Shown: positions 36,225 to 45,289 of the stretch, in pieces
Layout: the number at the start of each line of letters is the position of its first letter
How positions within the stretch are numbered: position 1 is the stretch's first letter
Assembly (NCBI GenBank): GCA_029936295.1
Contig: JAPYTH010000004.1
Coordinates: forward strand, 1-64,000
Length of the DNA stretch: 64,000 nucleotides
Direction of reading: 5' to 3'
DNA from: TMED109 sp015660425
Lineage (GTDB): Bacteria > Pseudomonadota > Alphaproteobacteria > TMED109
Translations under genes and position numbers: made by a program
The notes under the pieces: model-generated
Database searches by the model: none
What the model saw: only the letters and a program-made list of their open reading frames with translations
Told to the model about the DNA's origin: nothing

Positions 36225-37325
36225 TTATACATTAAACCTAAATACAATTATATCTCCATCAACAACAATATACTCTTTACCTTCTGATCTAATATTACCA
36301 TTTTCTCTAGCTTTTTTTTCTCCGCCTAGTTTTATATAGTCATTATAAGTAATAGTTTCAGCTGCAATAAATCCTCTAGAAAAGTCATTATGAATTTTAC
36401 CTGCGGCATCTTTTGCTATGGTTCCTTCTTTAATTGTCCATGCTCTAACTTCTTTTGGTCCAGCAGTAAAATATGTTATAAGTTTTAAAAGGTTATAACC
36501 TGCTTTAGTTAATTTTTCTAACCCAGATTCTTCTAGATTTAAAGCATTTAAAAATTCTTTTCTTTCATTAATATCAGAAATTTCTGATATTTCAGATTCT
36601 AGTTTTGCTGACATAGTAACAGTTGATATTCCTTTAGATAAACCTAAATCACATAATTTTTTAGAATAGGTATTACCATTTACGGTTGAATCTTCATCTA
36701 CATTTGCAACGAATAAAACGGGTTTTATGCTAAGTAAATTTAATAATTTCACTATAAATTGTTCTTCTTTTGAAAAAGTAGTTTCTCGTGCTGGAATTCC
36801 ATTTTCTAGATTTTCTATAATTTTCGTTATAATATCCAGAGTTAACTTTGCTTCTTTATCACCACTTTTTGCTTTCTTTTCTGTAGATACTTTTCTTTTT
36901 TCAAGACTGTCTAAATCTGAAAGCATTAACTCAGTTTCTATTACCTCAATATCATTTATAGGATCAATTTTATTGTTTACATGAGTAATATCGTCATTAT
37001 CAAAACACCTAATAACATGGCAAATAGCATCTACTTCTCTTATATTTGCTAAAAATTGGTTACCTAGCCCTTCGCCTTTACTTGCTCCTTTAACTAGACC
37101 AGCAATATCAACAAATTCAACAAAAGTTGGAATAATTTGTTTTGGATTATTGATTTTTGCTAATGCATCTAACCTTTTGTCGATTAATGCAACGCGTCCA
37201 ATATTAGGCTCAATTGTACAGAAAGGATAGTTTTCTGCAGCAGCAGCACTCGTTTCCGTTAATGCATTAAATAGCGTTGATTTTCCTACATTAGGTAAAC
37301 CTACTATTCCACAATTAAATCCCAT
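36225..37325 (-). CDS. ychF: Redox-regulated ATPase YchF (Obg-like)
   Basis: P-loop ATPase of the Obg family that binds ribosomes. Start MGFNCGIVGLPNVGKST (P-loop 9-17) at ATG 37325 is the universal YchF start; a 17-residue extension to 37376 is not needed. Also visible: NYPFCTIEPNIG, the FVDIAGLVKGASKGEGLGNQFLANIREV region in part, NVDE and a TGS domain ending GGEKKARENGNIRSEGKEY. 366 residues. Overlaps the end of pth by 11 bases, a standard gene pair. Confidence 0.96.
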   Translation of the reverse strand: MGFNCGIVGLPNVGKSTLFNALTETSAAAAENYPFCTIEPNIGRVALIDKRLDALAKINNPKQIIPTFVEFVDIAGLVKGASKGEGLGNQFLANIREVDAICHVIRCFDNDDITHVNNKIDPINDIEVIETELMLSDLDSLEKRKVSTEKKAKSGDKEAKLTLDIITKIIENLENGIPARETTFSKEEQFIVKLLNLLSIKPVLFVANVDEDSTVNGNTYSKKLCDLGLSKGISTVTMSAKLESEISEISDINERKEFLNALNLEESGLEKLTKAGYNLLKLITYFTAGPKEVRAWTIKEGTIAKDAAGKIHNDFSRGFIAAETITYNDYIKLGGEKKARENGNIRSEGKEYIVVDGDIIVFRFNV

Positions 37326-37902
37326 TTTGTTCCTTATTATTAATATTTTTTGCCAAAAATTCTGATAAATTATCATCTTTATTTTTAATAATTTTATCTA
37401 AATTTAAAGTAATATTTTGAATTATATTACTAATTATAATATTTTCGTTTTTACTAAAATCTCCTAAAACATGATTATTTACAAGATTTTTATTTCCTGG
37501 GTGTCCTATTCCTATTCTTAAACGTCTATAATTTTTTCCTACTATTAAATCTAAATTTTTTAGACCATTATGTCCGCCTGAACTTCCTCCAATTTTTGTT
37601 TTTACTGTTCCTATATTTAAATCTATGTCATCATGAATAACAATTAAGTTTTTACATTTTAATTTATAAAAATTTAATATATTGCCTACGCTTTGGCCTG
37701 AAAGATTCATAAAAGTTTGAGGTTTTGCAAATATTATTGGAGTATTATTAATGTTTTTTGTAACGATGTGTGATTGAAATTTTTTTTTATACGGACCGAG
37801 CTTATAGCTTTCAACTAAATTATCTATAGCCATAAACCCAACATTATGCCTATTTAAACTATACTTAGTTTCTGGGTTACCAAGTCCAACTAAGACTAAC
37901 AT
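37315..37902 (-). CDS. pth: Peptidyl-tRNA hydrolase
   Basis: Frees tRNA from dropped-off peptidyl-tRNA. Catalytic His19 with Asn9 in VGLGNPETKYSLNRHNVG, then KPQTFMNLSGQSV, VIHDDIDL with the catalytic Asp, and KIGGSSGGHNGLKNL. 195 residues. rplY-pth-ychF is a well-known bacterial cluster. Confidence 0.96.
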   Translation of the reverse strand: MLVLVGLGNPETKYSLNRHNVGFMAIDNLVESYKLGPYKKKFQSHIVTKNINNTPIIFAKPQTFMNLSGQSVGNILNFYKLKCKNLIVIHDDIDLNIGTVKTKIGGSSGGHNGLKNLDLIVGKNYRRLRIGIGHPGNKNLVNNHVLGDFSKNENIIISNIIQNITLNLDKIIKNKDDNLSEFLAKNINNKEQNGI

Positions 37903-37924
37903 TAATTTATTTCCAATCTATAAA

Positions 37925-38617
37925 TTAATTATCCTTCTTTTTGTCATATTTTTCAGTTGGGTTTTCTTCTTTTGAAGCATTTTCATCTACATTCTCCTCT
38001 TCTGTCACTTCTTCTTCTTCTTCAGAAGTTTCTTCTTCAGACACTAGAGCCGCTGGAGCAACAACACTTGCAATAATAAAATCTCTATCTTGTATAGTAG
38101 GAGCAATGCCTTCACTAATATTTTTAATATTACTGTAACGTATGGAATCTCCTAATTCTAATCCAGTTAAATCAATTATAAATACCTCTGGAATGTTAGA
38201 TGCAGGACAAGATACTTCAATATTGTATCTAACTATATTTAATATGCCACCTATTTTAATTCCAGGGCATTCTTCTTCATTTTCAAATTTTACTGGAATT
38301 TCAATTGTGACTTTTGTATCATCACTAACTCTTAAAAAATCAATGTGTTCAGCTTTATCAGTTATAGGATGTAATGTAATTGATTGTGGAAGCACAAGTG
38401 TTTTTTCTTTCTCTACTTCCAAGTTGCATAATCTATTAAAAAAACCTTCTTTTCTTATTTCAGCATTTAAATCTCTTTCGTTTAGAGAAATGGATAATGG
38501 TTCTAATTTAGCACCATATATTACAGCAGGTATTTTGCCTTCACGTCTTAAAGATCTAGAATTACCTTTCCCCACAGATTCTCTTTTTTCTGCTGAGAGG
38601 TTAGATGTCGCTACCAT
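37925..38617 (-). CDS. rplY: 50S ribosomal protein L25/Ctc (long form)
   Basis: Binds 5S rRNA. The first 95 residues are the L25 domain (SRSLRREGKIPAVIYG, LHPITDKAEHIDFLRV); the TL5-type C-terminal beta domain runs to about 195. The last 35 residues are a very acidic tail (SEEETSEEEEEVTEEE) and then a Lys-rich end. 230 residues. AGGAG lies 7-8 bases before the ATG. Upstream of pth as usual. Confidence 0.95.
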   Translation of the reverse strand: MVATSNLSAEKRESVGKGNSRSLRREGKIPAVIYGAKLEPLSISLNERDLNAEIRKEGFFNRLCNLEVEKEKTLVLPQSITLHPITDKAEHIDFLRVSDDTKVTIEIPVKFENEEECPGIKIGGILNIVRYNIEVSCPASNIPEVFIIDLTGLELGDSIRYSNIKNISEGIAPTIQDRDFIIASVVAPAALVSEEETSEEEEEVTEEENVDENASKEENPTEKYDKKKDN

Positions 38618-38678
38618 TTTTTACTCCTGTTATTACTTATTATATAAAATATAATATAATTAATTAAATCCATTTTTT

Positions 38679-39611
38679 TTAGTCAAATAAACTAGAAACT
38701 GAACTATCTGAGCTAATTCTTCTAATAGCTTCAGCTATTAGTGGAGCAAGGTTTAGTATACGTATGTTGCTTGCGTCAAGAATTAATTTAGTCGGTGCAA
38801 TACTATCAGTAATCACCAATTCATTCAATTTAGAATTTTTTACCCTTTCTATTGAGGTACCCGATAAAACTCCATGTGTTATATATGCGGATACACTTTT
38901 TGCCCCTGACTTTATTAGTGCTTCTGCTGCATTACATAATGTACCTGCTGTATCTACTATATCATCTACTATTATGCAATCTCTTCCATTAATATCACCA
39001 ATAATATTTATAACTTCTGATACATTGGCTTTATCTCTTCTTTTATCTACTATTGCTAAATCTCCACCAATTCTCTTAGCAATCCCTCTTGCGCGAACAA
39101 CTCCACCTACATCAGGAGAAATAACAACTATATCTTTATTTTGATAATTCTTTTTTATATCTTTTGTAATAACTGGAGCAGCATATAAATTATCTACAGG
39201 TATATCAAAAAAACCTTGAATTTGGCCAGCATGTAAGTCAATTGTTAATAGTCTATCTATTCCCGCAGTAGTAAGTATATCTGCTACAAGTTTAGCTGAT
39301 ATTGGTGTTCTTGGTCCTACTTTTCTATCTTGCCTTGCATATCCAAAATATGGAATTACAGCAGTTACAGTTTGGGCTGAGGCTCTTTTAAGAGCATCAA
39401 TAGTAATTAGTAATTCCATTATATGGTCATTAGCGGGCATAGAGGTTGATTGTATTATGAAAATATTTTTTCCTCTAATATTTTCATTTATTTCTACAAA
39501 TACTTCTTGATCTGAGAATTTTGTAACAGTAACGTCAATAATTTTTTCTTTAAGCTCTAAACTAATTTCTTTTGCTAAAATAGGATTGCTATTTCCAGAT
39601 ATAATATGCAT
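38679..39611 (-). CDS. prs: Ribose-phosphate pyrophosphokinase
   Basis: Makes PRPP from ribose-5-phosphate and ATP for nucleotide, His and Trp synthesis. 310 residues with DQEVFVEINENIRGKN, IPYFGYARQDRKVGPRTPISAK, the metal-binding TIDLHAGQIQGFFDIPVDN and the PRPP loop IIVDDIVDTAGTL. All active-site loops are intact. Confidence 0.97.
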   Translation of the reverse strand: MHIISGNSNPILAKEISLELKEKIIDVTVTKFSDQEVFVEINENIRGKNIFIIQSTSMPANDHIMELLITIDALKRASAQTVTAVIPYFGYARQDRKVGPRTPISAKLVADILTTAGIDRLLTIDLHAGQIQGFFDIPVDNLYAAPVITKDIKKNYQNKDIVVISPDVGGVVRARGIAKRIGGDLAIVDKRRDKANVSEVINIIGDINGRDCIIVDDIVDTAGTLCNAAEALIKSGAKSVSAYITHGVLSGTSIERVKNSKLNELVITDSIAPTKLILDASNIRILNLAPLIAEAIRRISSDSSVSSLFD

Positions 39612-39703
39612 TTTTTTTGCCCTAAAAATTAAATCCTAATAGAGGTATTATTTATATATATAAATTGGCGTAATATATATGCTAATAAATCTATTAAATC
39701 TAT

Positions 39704-40516
39704 TTATTTTTGTACATTTATTAATATATTAAGTTCTATTAGAGTCATTTCAATTATTTTATTAGAGATTTGTGGCCATATTTTAGTAAGTAAAGATTTT
39801 AGAAAGATGTTTTCTTGTTTTATATTGCCAATTAATTTTTTATTTTGATCAAATACAAGCCAAGTTATTCTAAGCTTAATTTTTTCATCATTAATTTTAT
39901 CTATATTAAATTTTACGTCTATAGAGTAATAGCTGCTATTAATACTTTCATCTGTAATAATTTCTATAGATTGTTGTGAACTTAAGTAGTCTAATTTCTT
40001 TAGAAAAATACTTTCTAAGCTTTTATACTCTTGTAATCCACTTATTTCATTAATTTTAATAAGCCTTATTTTATTTTTTTTAAGAAAAATTCTTTCAACA
40101 AATTCTGCTATTTCAATAGATATTTGTTCTTGGGTTTCTATATTGTTTAAATTTTTATTAGATATTAGTACTTCTAATTTATTAGTTTCATTAGAAGAGG
40201 AAGAAGAGATATTAAAAATTATTATTTTTTTATTTTCTGTTTTATATTTTACAACTGTAGATTTTAAAATATAACTATTTTTATTAAAATATTTATAACT
40301 TGTTATAATATTTTTATTTAATATTTTATTATATATTTTAGTTTTCAATTTTATTGCTGTTTGATTCGACAACCCTATTATATTATCAATATATAAACCT
40401 GCGTTTATAGCCTTTATTACAGGCATAGTTAACTTTTCATCTTCAAAAGGTTTATGAAGCTCAAAACAGCCAATTAAGCAGTATAAAAATAAAATATATT
40501 TTAAAGGTTTAATCAT
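39704..40516 (-). CDS. Putative lipoprotein of unknown function
   Basis: 270 residues starting KPLKYILFLYCLIGCFEL, a short lipoprotein signal with the probable lipid Cys in LIGC. I cannot assign the mature part: it is Ile-, Lys- and Asn-rich with alternating strands, including a Ser-rich stretch (NISSSSSNETNK). It lies between pgeF (2 bases) and prs in the conserved lgt-midA-pgeF-X-prs run, where other alphaproteobacteria also carry a poorly conserved lipoprotein gene, so it is probably orthologous by position. Confidence 0.65.
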   Translation of the reverse strand: MIKPLKYILFLYCLIGCFELHKPFEDEKLTMPVIKAINAGLYIDNIIGLSNQTAIKLKTKIYNKILNKNIITSYKYFNKNSYILKSTVVKYKTENKKIIIFNISSSSSNETNKLEVLISNKNLNNIETQEQISIEIAEFVERIFLKKNKIRLIKINEISGLQEYKSLESIFLKKLDYLSSQQSIEIITDESINSSYYSIDVKFNIDKINDEKIKLRITWLVFDQNKKLIGNIKQENIFLKSLLTKIWPQISNKIIEMTLIELNILINVQK

Positions 40517-40518
40517 TA

Positions 40519-41307
40519 TTAAAATTTCATTGAGATTGTAGAAATCATTCTTCCACAGTCATTTAAATTACTTTTAAAATTTCTTCTGAAACTGAAGAAT
40601 TTATTTTTCTCTAGGAAAGTATCTTTATTTATATTAGATATTTTATTAATTTTAAGTCCTAAATTTATCGCTTGATGGTATATATATTTAGGTAAATCAA
40701 ATTTAAATTTATCTTGTTTAGTTTTTTGAAAAAATTTTTTATTAACATTATCGTTTTTAGTGAATTTTATATAAAAATCATTACCTACTTCATAAGATTT
40801 TGGACCTATACAAGGGCCTATTGCTAATTTTATATTTTGAATATCAGAGCCTAAATCTATTATTGTTTCAACAGTTTTAGCTAAAATATTATTCATGGCA
40901 CCTTTCCACCCTACATGAATTGCAGCAATAATTTTTTTGGAAGAATCTTGTATTAATACGGGGGCACAATCGGCGGTCAGAACACCTAAAATAATATTTG
41001 GAATATTTGTAATTAAAGCATCTGCTTTTACATTAGAAACATCTTCATTTAGATTTTTAATAATTTGTATTTTATTGCTATGAACCTGATTAACAGTTTT
41101 TAAATTAATTAAATCTAATTGATGGTAGTTGCATACTAATTTTCTATTAATTAAAACATTATCTCTATTATCATTAGAGCTATAGCTACAATTTAAACTA
41201 AAATTATTTTTAGAGGATACTCCTCCATTTCTTGTAAAAAAACCATGTTTTACATTATTAGTTGTAAAATTTTTACATAAAATTGGTTGTATTATATTGC
41301 TGTTCAC
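40519..41307 (-). CDS. pgeF: Laccase-domain purine nucleoside enzyme PgeF/YfiH
   Basis: 262 residues of the DUF152 family, once called polyphenol oxidase. The zinc triad is visible in VHSNKI, TADCAPVL and HVGWKG, with GPCIGPKSYEVG also conserved. Biochemically studied relatives act on purine nucleosides, and PgeF also limits misincorporation in peptidoglycan; which role applies here is not shown. Lies between the MidA-like gene and a lipoprotein gene, 2 bases from each. Confidence 0.92.
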   Translation of the reverse strand: MNSNIIQPILCKNFTTNNVKHGFFTRNGGVSSKNNFSLNCSYSSNDNRDNVLINRKLVCNYHQLDLINLKTVNQVHSNKIQIIKNLNEDVSNVKADALITNIPNIILGVLTADCAPVLIQDSSKKIIAAIHVGWKGAMNNILAKTVETIIDLGSDIQNIKLAIGPCIGPKSYEVGNDFYIKFTKNDNVNKKFFQKTKQDKFKFDLPKYIYHQAINLGLKINKISNINKDTFLEKNKFFSFRRNFKSNLNDCGRMISTISMKF

Positions 41308-41309
41308 TA

Positions 41310-42362
41310 TTAAAAACCAGCTGGCTTAATAGAGTTTTTAGGAGTAATAGCAATTGCTTTAAATAAATCTCCCATTTCAGTATTTGATGTGAGTCTTTTA
41401 TATTCACTTAAAATATTATTCTTATGGCGGGGATTATTTTTTATCAATTGCTGACATCTTATATCAATACCTAAATTTTTTAACAGTGTTTTTTGTTTAA
41501 TAGGTCCATGCACATTTGCATTTAATTCTTTAGCTATATTAGAAATAATAGAAAAATTAACTTTTGAAGATAAGTCACTATTGCCTGGGTTGCTAAGAGG
41601 GTCTATATATTTATGTCCTTTTACTGCTTGTAGTGAGCCAAATTTATCATCATCACTTAATGCATAATCAATTATTATAACTATACCACCCGATGCTAAT
41701 ATTCTTTTTGTAAGAGAAGAAATAATATTTATTGCGGATGGACAAAATTCAATAACTTTATTATTTTTTAAATATTTTGGGAAAATTTTTTCATATAGGC
41801 TAGGCTTATTATTATATACAAATTTTAGATTATTATCTGAATCGATATCTATTAATCTCTCATGCCAATTATTCTTTATTTTAATAAATTGGTGAATAGG
41901 AAGTGCATCAAAGAATTCATTTGCATATAACATTAGAAACCCATCAGGTATTTCATATATATTTTTGAAAGAAGTTGAGTCAGGAACTATTTCTTTTTGT
42001 TTAGTTATTAAAGTTGAAGAGCTTTCTATAAATATAGGTCGTATTAGTTTTCTTAAATTTTTATCAACTTGGTTAATGGCTCTTAAAGAGTCTTTTAGCA
42101 TTGTTCCCTTCCCTCCACCGATATCAGCTATAATAGGTAGTGTAGGTTTAAGGCTCTGATGCCAATAGTTGACAAAAGACAACCCTATTAGTTCTCCAAA
42201 TATTTGGCTTATTTCCGGAGAAGTAATAAAATCCCCTTTGCTTCCTATAGTATTTTTTAAGTTATAGTAACCATATTTAGGAGATAATAAACAATCGGAC
42301 ATATATTCTGAAACAGTAATAGGGCCTTGAATTTTAATTTTTTTAATAAAATAGTTTTTCAA
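41310..42362 (-). CDS. MidA/NDUFAF7-like SAM-dependent methyltransferase
   Basis: 350 residues of the family whose mitochondrial member methylates an Arg of complex I subunit NDUFS2. Seen: GPITVSEYMSDCLLSPKYGYY, GDFITSPEISQIFGE, the AdoMet loop IADIGGGKGTML, MLYANEFFDALPIHQF and IIDYALSDDDKFGSLQA. Bacterial function is inferred, probably complex I-related methylation. Sits between lgt (11 bases) and pgeF (2 bases), a conserved order. Confidence 0.9.
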   Translation of the reverse strand: MKNYFIKKIKIQGPITVSEYMSDCLLSPKYGYYNLKNTIGSKGDFITSPEISQIFGELIGLSFVNYWHQSLKPTLPIIADIGGGKGTMLKDSLRAINQVDKNLRKLIRPIFIESSSTLITKQKEIVPDSTSFKNIYEIPDGFLMLYANEFFDALPIHQFIKIKNNWHERLIDIDSDNNLKFVYNNKPSLYEKIFPKYLKNNKVIEFCPSAINIISSLTKRILASGGIVIIIDYALSDDDKFGSLQAVKGHKYIDPLSNPGNSDLSSKVNFSIISNIAKELNANVHGPIKQKTLLKNLGIDIRCQQLIKNNPRHKNNILSEYKRLTSNTEMGDLFKAIAITPKNSIKPAGF

Positions 42363-42373
42363 CTAATCACTTT

Positions 42374-43195
42374 CTATATTTGATAATTATGTTTTCTTAA
42401 ATATAAATAGATGCCTAGCAATAAAATGGGTATTGATAAAAGCATGCCCATTGTGTAATAAGAATAAACAAAGCCTATATGTCTATCTGGTTCTCTAAAA
42501 AATTCTATAAATATTCTAGAGCTAGAATATAATATACAAAATAAACCAGAAATTTTTCCAACTTGATTTAAAAAATTTAATTTAAATATACAATAATATA
42601 AAACAGTAAATATTATTATGCCTTCAAAAAACGATTCATATAATTGGCTAGGGTGACGAGGTGTTTCACCAGCACATTTAAAAATTATTGCCCATGGCAA
42701 ACTTGATTCTTTGCCCCATAATTCGCCATTTAAGAAATTTGATATTCTTCCTAAAAATATTCCTATTGGTGCCGCTGCACAAATTAAATCTGTAAGGGCT
42801 AAAAATCTTATATTATTTTTTACTGTAAATAAAAGCATAGAAATAGTTATGCCAATTAGTCCTCCATGAAAAGACATGCCTCCATGCCAGACATAGAATA
42901 TTTTAATGGGGGAATTTATGAAAAAAGAAAAATTATAAAAAACTATATACCCTAATCTTCCACCAATTATAATGCCTAACATAGCCCAGAGTAAAAATTT
43001 TTCAATTTGTATATTAGTTATAAAAGTTTTGTATTTTCTAATTTTTATAATATTTTTTATGTATATTTGGCCTAAAATTAAGCCTAATATATATGATAAT
43101 GCATACCATCTAATTTCTATAGAAAAAATAGAAAAGCCGGATGTTAAACCTAAAGAACATTGTGCTTCAGTTAACTTTAAAAATTGGTCAATCAT
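42374..43195 (-). CDS. lgt: Prolipoprotein diacylglyceryl transferase
   Basis: Transfers diacylglycerol to the lipobox Cys, the first lipoprotein maturation step, in the inner membrane. 273 residues, seven helices, with IRWYALSYILGLILG, YNFSFFINSPIKIFYVWHGGMSFHGG in part, GRISNFLNGELWG (the essential Arg-Asn region) and HPSQLYES. Relevant partners in this window are the two predicted lipoproteins. Confidence 0.95.
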   Translation of the reverse strand: MIDQFLKLTEAQCSLGLTSGFSIFSIEIRWYALSYILGLILGQIYIKNIIKIRKYKTFITNIQIEKFLLWAMLGIIIGGRLGYIVFYNFSFFINSPIKIFYVWHGGMSFHGGLIGITISMLLFTVKNNIRFLALTDLICAAAPIGIFLGRISNFLNGELWGKESSLPWAIIFKCAGETPRHPSQLYESFFEGIIIFTVLYYCIFKLNFLNQVGKISGLFCILYSSSRIFIEFFREPDRHIGFVYSYYTMGMLLSIPILLLGIYLYLRKHNYQI

Positions 43196-43198
43196 GAT

Positions 43199-44167
43199 TT
43201 ATTTATATCGATCATTAGATAAAAGATAATTAGTAACATATTTATATACACCTTCTTCTAGTGTTGAAGCTCTGATGTTATATCCTTTTTTTTTAATTTT
43301 ATCCATATTAGCTTTAGTGTAATATTGATATTGGTTTCTTATGTTTTTTGGCATGTCAATGTATTCTATTTTAGGTGTAATGTTTAGAGCTTTAAACATG
43401 GCTTTAACTAAATCTTCAAATGATCTTTCAATAGATGTTCCACAATTATATATACCAGAGATATTTTTATTTTCTATTAGCCAATTTATTAATGAAACAC
43501 AGTCATCTACATATATAAAATCTCTAGTTTGTTGACCATCTAAATATTTATTATTATATGATTTAAATAATTTTACTTTTCCATTTTTAAAATACTGATC
43601 AAGTGAATGTTTTATTACAGATTGCATATTTCCTTTATGGTACTCATTAGGTCCATAAACATTAAAAAATTTTAAACCCACCCACTGAGGAGGGCATTTT
43701 TTTTTTTTAGCTTGTTTAATTGCGTATCTATCAAAAAGATATTTTGATAAACCATAAATATTTAAAGGTTTATAAGATGTTGTTTCTGAATCGGTAAAGC
43801 CCTTCATACCGTCACCATATGTTGCAGCTGAAGAAGCATATATTAGCCTTACTTGGTTGTTTACACACCACTTCCATAAATTTTTACTAAACCTAGTATT
43901 AATATTATAAATTAATCTAAAGTTAGTTTCAGTAGTAGAAGAATTAGCCCCCATATGAATAATAAGTTTTATATTATTTTTATTATTTAAATAATAAATA
44001 ATTTTTTCTGGTGGTATAATTTTCTCATATATGAGCTTTTCTATATTCTTTTTCTTACTTTGATGATCAATCCAATCACAAATAATTATATTTTTATAAC
44101 CTTTTTTATTTAAGGATGCGACTATATTAGAGCCAATAAAACCTGCTGCACCTGTGACTAATATCAT
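43199..44167 (-). CDS. hldD: ADP-glyceromanno-heptose 6-epimerase
   Basis: NAD(P)-dependent epimerase for the heptose of the LPS inner core. Rossmann start GAAGFIGSNIV, DWIDHQSKKKNI, HMGANSSTTE, the catalytic YGLSKYLFDRYA, FFNVYGPNEYHKGNMQSV and GQQTRDFIYVDD. The GANSSTTE and YGPNEYHKG motifs point to HldD over other SDR epimerases. 322 residues. Presence implies heptose-containing LPS. A 30-bp inverted repeat lies directly upstream. Confidence 0.94.
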   Translation of the reverse strand: MILVTGAAGFIGSNIVASLNKKGYKNIIICDWIDHQSKKKNIEKLIYEKIIPPEKIIYYLNNKNNIKLIIHMGANSSTTETNFRLIYNINTRFSKNLWKWCVNNQVRLIYASSAATYGDGMKGFTDSETTSYKPLNIYGLSKYLFDRYAIKQAKKKKCPPQWVGLKFFNVYGPNEYHKGNMQSVIKHSLDQYFKNGKVKLFKSYNNKYLDGQQTRDFIYVDDCVSLINWLIENKNISGIYNCGTSIERSFEDLVKAMFKALNITPKIEYIDMPKNIRNQYQYYTKANMDKIKKKGYNIRASTLEEGVYKYVTNYLLSNDRYK

Positions 44168-44194
44168 TATTTATGCCTTATTATTTTTTAATCT

Positions 44195-44269
44195 CTAAAT
44201 ATTTAATTATAATAAAATTATATAAGACTACTAACAAGATATATAATTTTATTATAATTAAATATTTAG
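44195..44269. repeat. Perfect 30-bp inverted repeat with 15-base loop, hldD-ubiK intergenic
   Basis: Bases 44195-44224 and 44240-44269 are exact reverse complements with spacer 44225-44239. The arms are A/T except for a single C or G at each outer end. Each arm includes TATAAT. The repeat fills most of the 111-base divergent gap; its right end touches the GGGG that serves as ribosome site for the ubiK gene (ATG 44279). RNA from either strand could fold into a 30-bp stem. Confidence 0.95.
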
Positions 44270-44278
44270 GGGTAAAAA

Positions 44279-44545
44279 ATGTCAAAAAAGGAATTTTTTA
44301 AGGAAGATATAACTAAATTATTTGGTGGTGCTAGTTCTGTACTAGGTATCCTAAAAGAAGAAATTGAGGAAAAAATAAAAGATAGAGTTGAAAAGGTAAT
44401 ATTTAAACTAGAGATCATTAATAAAAACGAATTTTTGATAGTTAAAGAAATGGCAGAAAAGGCTAGGTTAGAAAACGAAAAGTTAAATAAGACAGTTGAT
44501 TTTCTTCAAAAAAAAATTGCATTTATCGCTAAAAAAGTAAAATAA
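44279..44545 (+). CDS. ubiK: UbiK family (BMFP/YqiC) accessory factor
   Basis: 88 residues: an amphipathic start (EDITKLFGGASSVLGILKEE), then a long C-terminal coiled coil ending LNKTVDFLQKKIAFIAKKVK. This layout matches the BMFP family; in Escherichia coli UbiK helps ubiquinone biosynthesis by supporting UbiJ. The alphaproteobacterial members are usually placed near ybjN and proC as here. GGGG 7-10 bases before ATG is the likely ribosome site. Confidence 0.85.
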   Translation: MSKKEFFKEDITKLFGGASSVLGILKEEIEEKIKDRVEKVIFKLEIINKNEFLIVKEMAEKARLENEKLNKTVDFLQKKIAFIAKKVK

Positions 44546-44778
44546 TTATTTTTTGGAAATTACTGATTCTTAATAAGTTATAAAATGATTCTTATTTATT
44601 TTATAAAGATCATTATATCTCATTCATATTATTGTTTTAAGTTACTGTTTATATTAGATTATTTTATTTATTTATATAAATATAATGTTTGATTTGTACT
44701 TTCTTGTCCCTTTTGTAATATACTCTATATAGATATTATTTTAATATAGATACTATATTTAGTATGTAAAGGATGATT

Positions 44779-45282
44779 ATGAGAGCTATTTTAACAGACC
44801 TCGTAAATAATAATTTTAACCCTTTAGATTTAATTGAAGATGTTATTGTCTCTAATGATTGGTCATATAATAGAACAGATAATGATACTTTATATGTTGA
44901 AGTTGGAGGAGAATGGTGTGACTATCAATTAACTTTGGCATGGAGTCCTGATTGTAATTTATTACAGTATACATGGACTTATAATATTAAGGTTCCTAAT
45001 AAAAAATATAATTTAATATATTCTTTATTGAATAAAATTAATCTTAATCTAAGTGCAGGCCATTTTGAGTTATGGGCAGATGATGGATGGATTATGTATA
45101 GAAATTCATTAATAAGTTTTGATTATTCATCAATTACTCCAGAGAAGATAGACCATATTTTATCTTCTTCTTTATCAGATTGTGATAAATATTATCCAAC
45201 ATTTCAATTTCTTTTATGGGGTAATAAAACACCAAAACAGGCTATAGCGGCTTCGTTATTGGAAACACATGGTGAGGCTTAG
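44779..45282 (+). CDS. YbjN domain-containing protein
   Basis: 167 residues with the YbjN fold related to type III secretion chaperones. Typical parts: IEDVIVSNDWSYNRTDNDTL, VGGEWCDYQLTLAWSPD, LNLSAGHFELWADDGWIMYRN and a tail PKQAIAASLLETHGEA. Function unknown, described as a sensory transduction regulator in Escherichia coli. The second ATG (44779) is chosen because AAAGGA spans the first ATG (44773) and gives proper spacing only to the second. Precedes proC by 7 bases. Confidence 0.88.
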   Translation: MRAILTDLVNNNFNPLDLIEDVIVSNDWSYNRTDNDTLYVEVGGEWCDYQLTLAWSPDCNLLQYTWTYNIKVPNKKYNLIYSLLNKINLNLSAGHFELWADDGWIMYRNSLISFDYSSITPEKIDHILSSSLSDCDKYYPTFQFLLWGNKTPKQAIAASLLETHGEA

Positions 45283-45289
45283 TTTTTAA

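Noticed and set aside
38142..38654. 170-codon plus-strand ORF opposite rplY
   Set aside because: Antisense shadow of the ribosomal protein L25 gene; no family features and it covers the rplY ribosome site.
38764..39144. 126-codon plus-strand ORF opposite prs
   Set aside because: Shadow of prs; composition follows the reversed codons of the real gene.
44546..44778. Possible tRNA or small RNA gene in the 233-base ubiK-ybjN gap
   Set aside because: No T-loop GGTTCGA-like sequence, no cloverleaf, and no terminator; only AT-rich DNA with short partial repeats.
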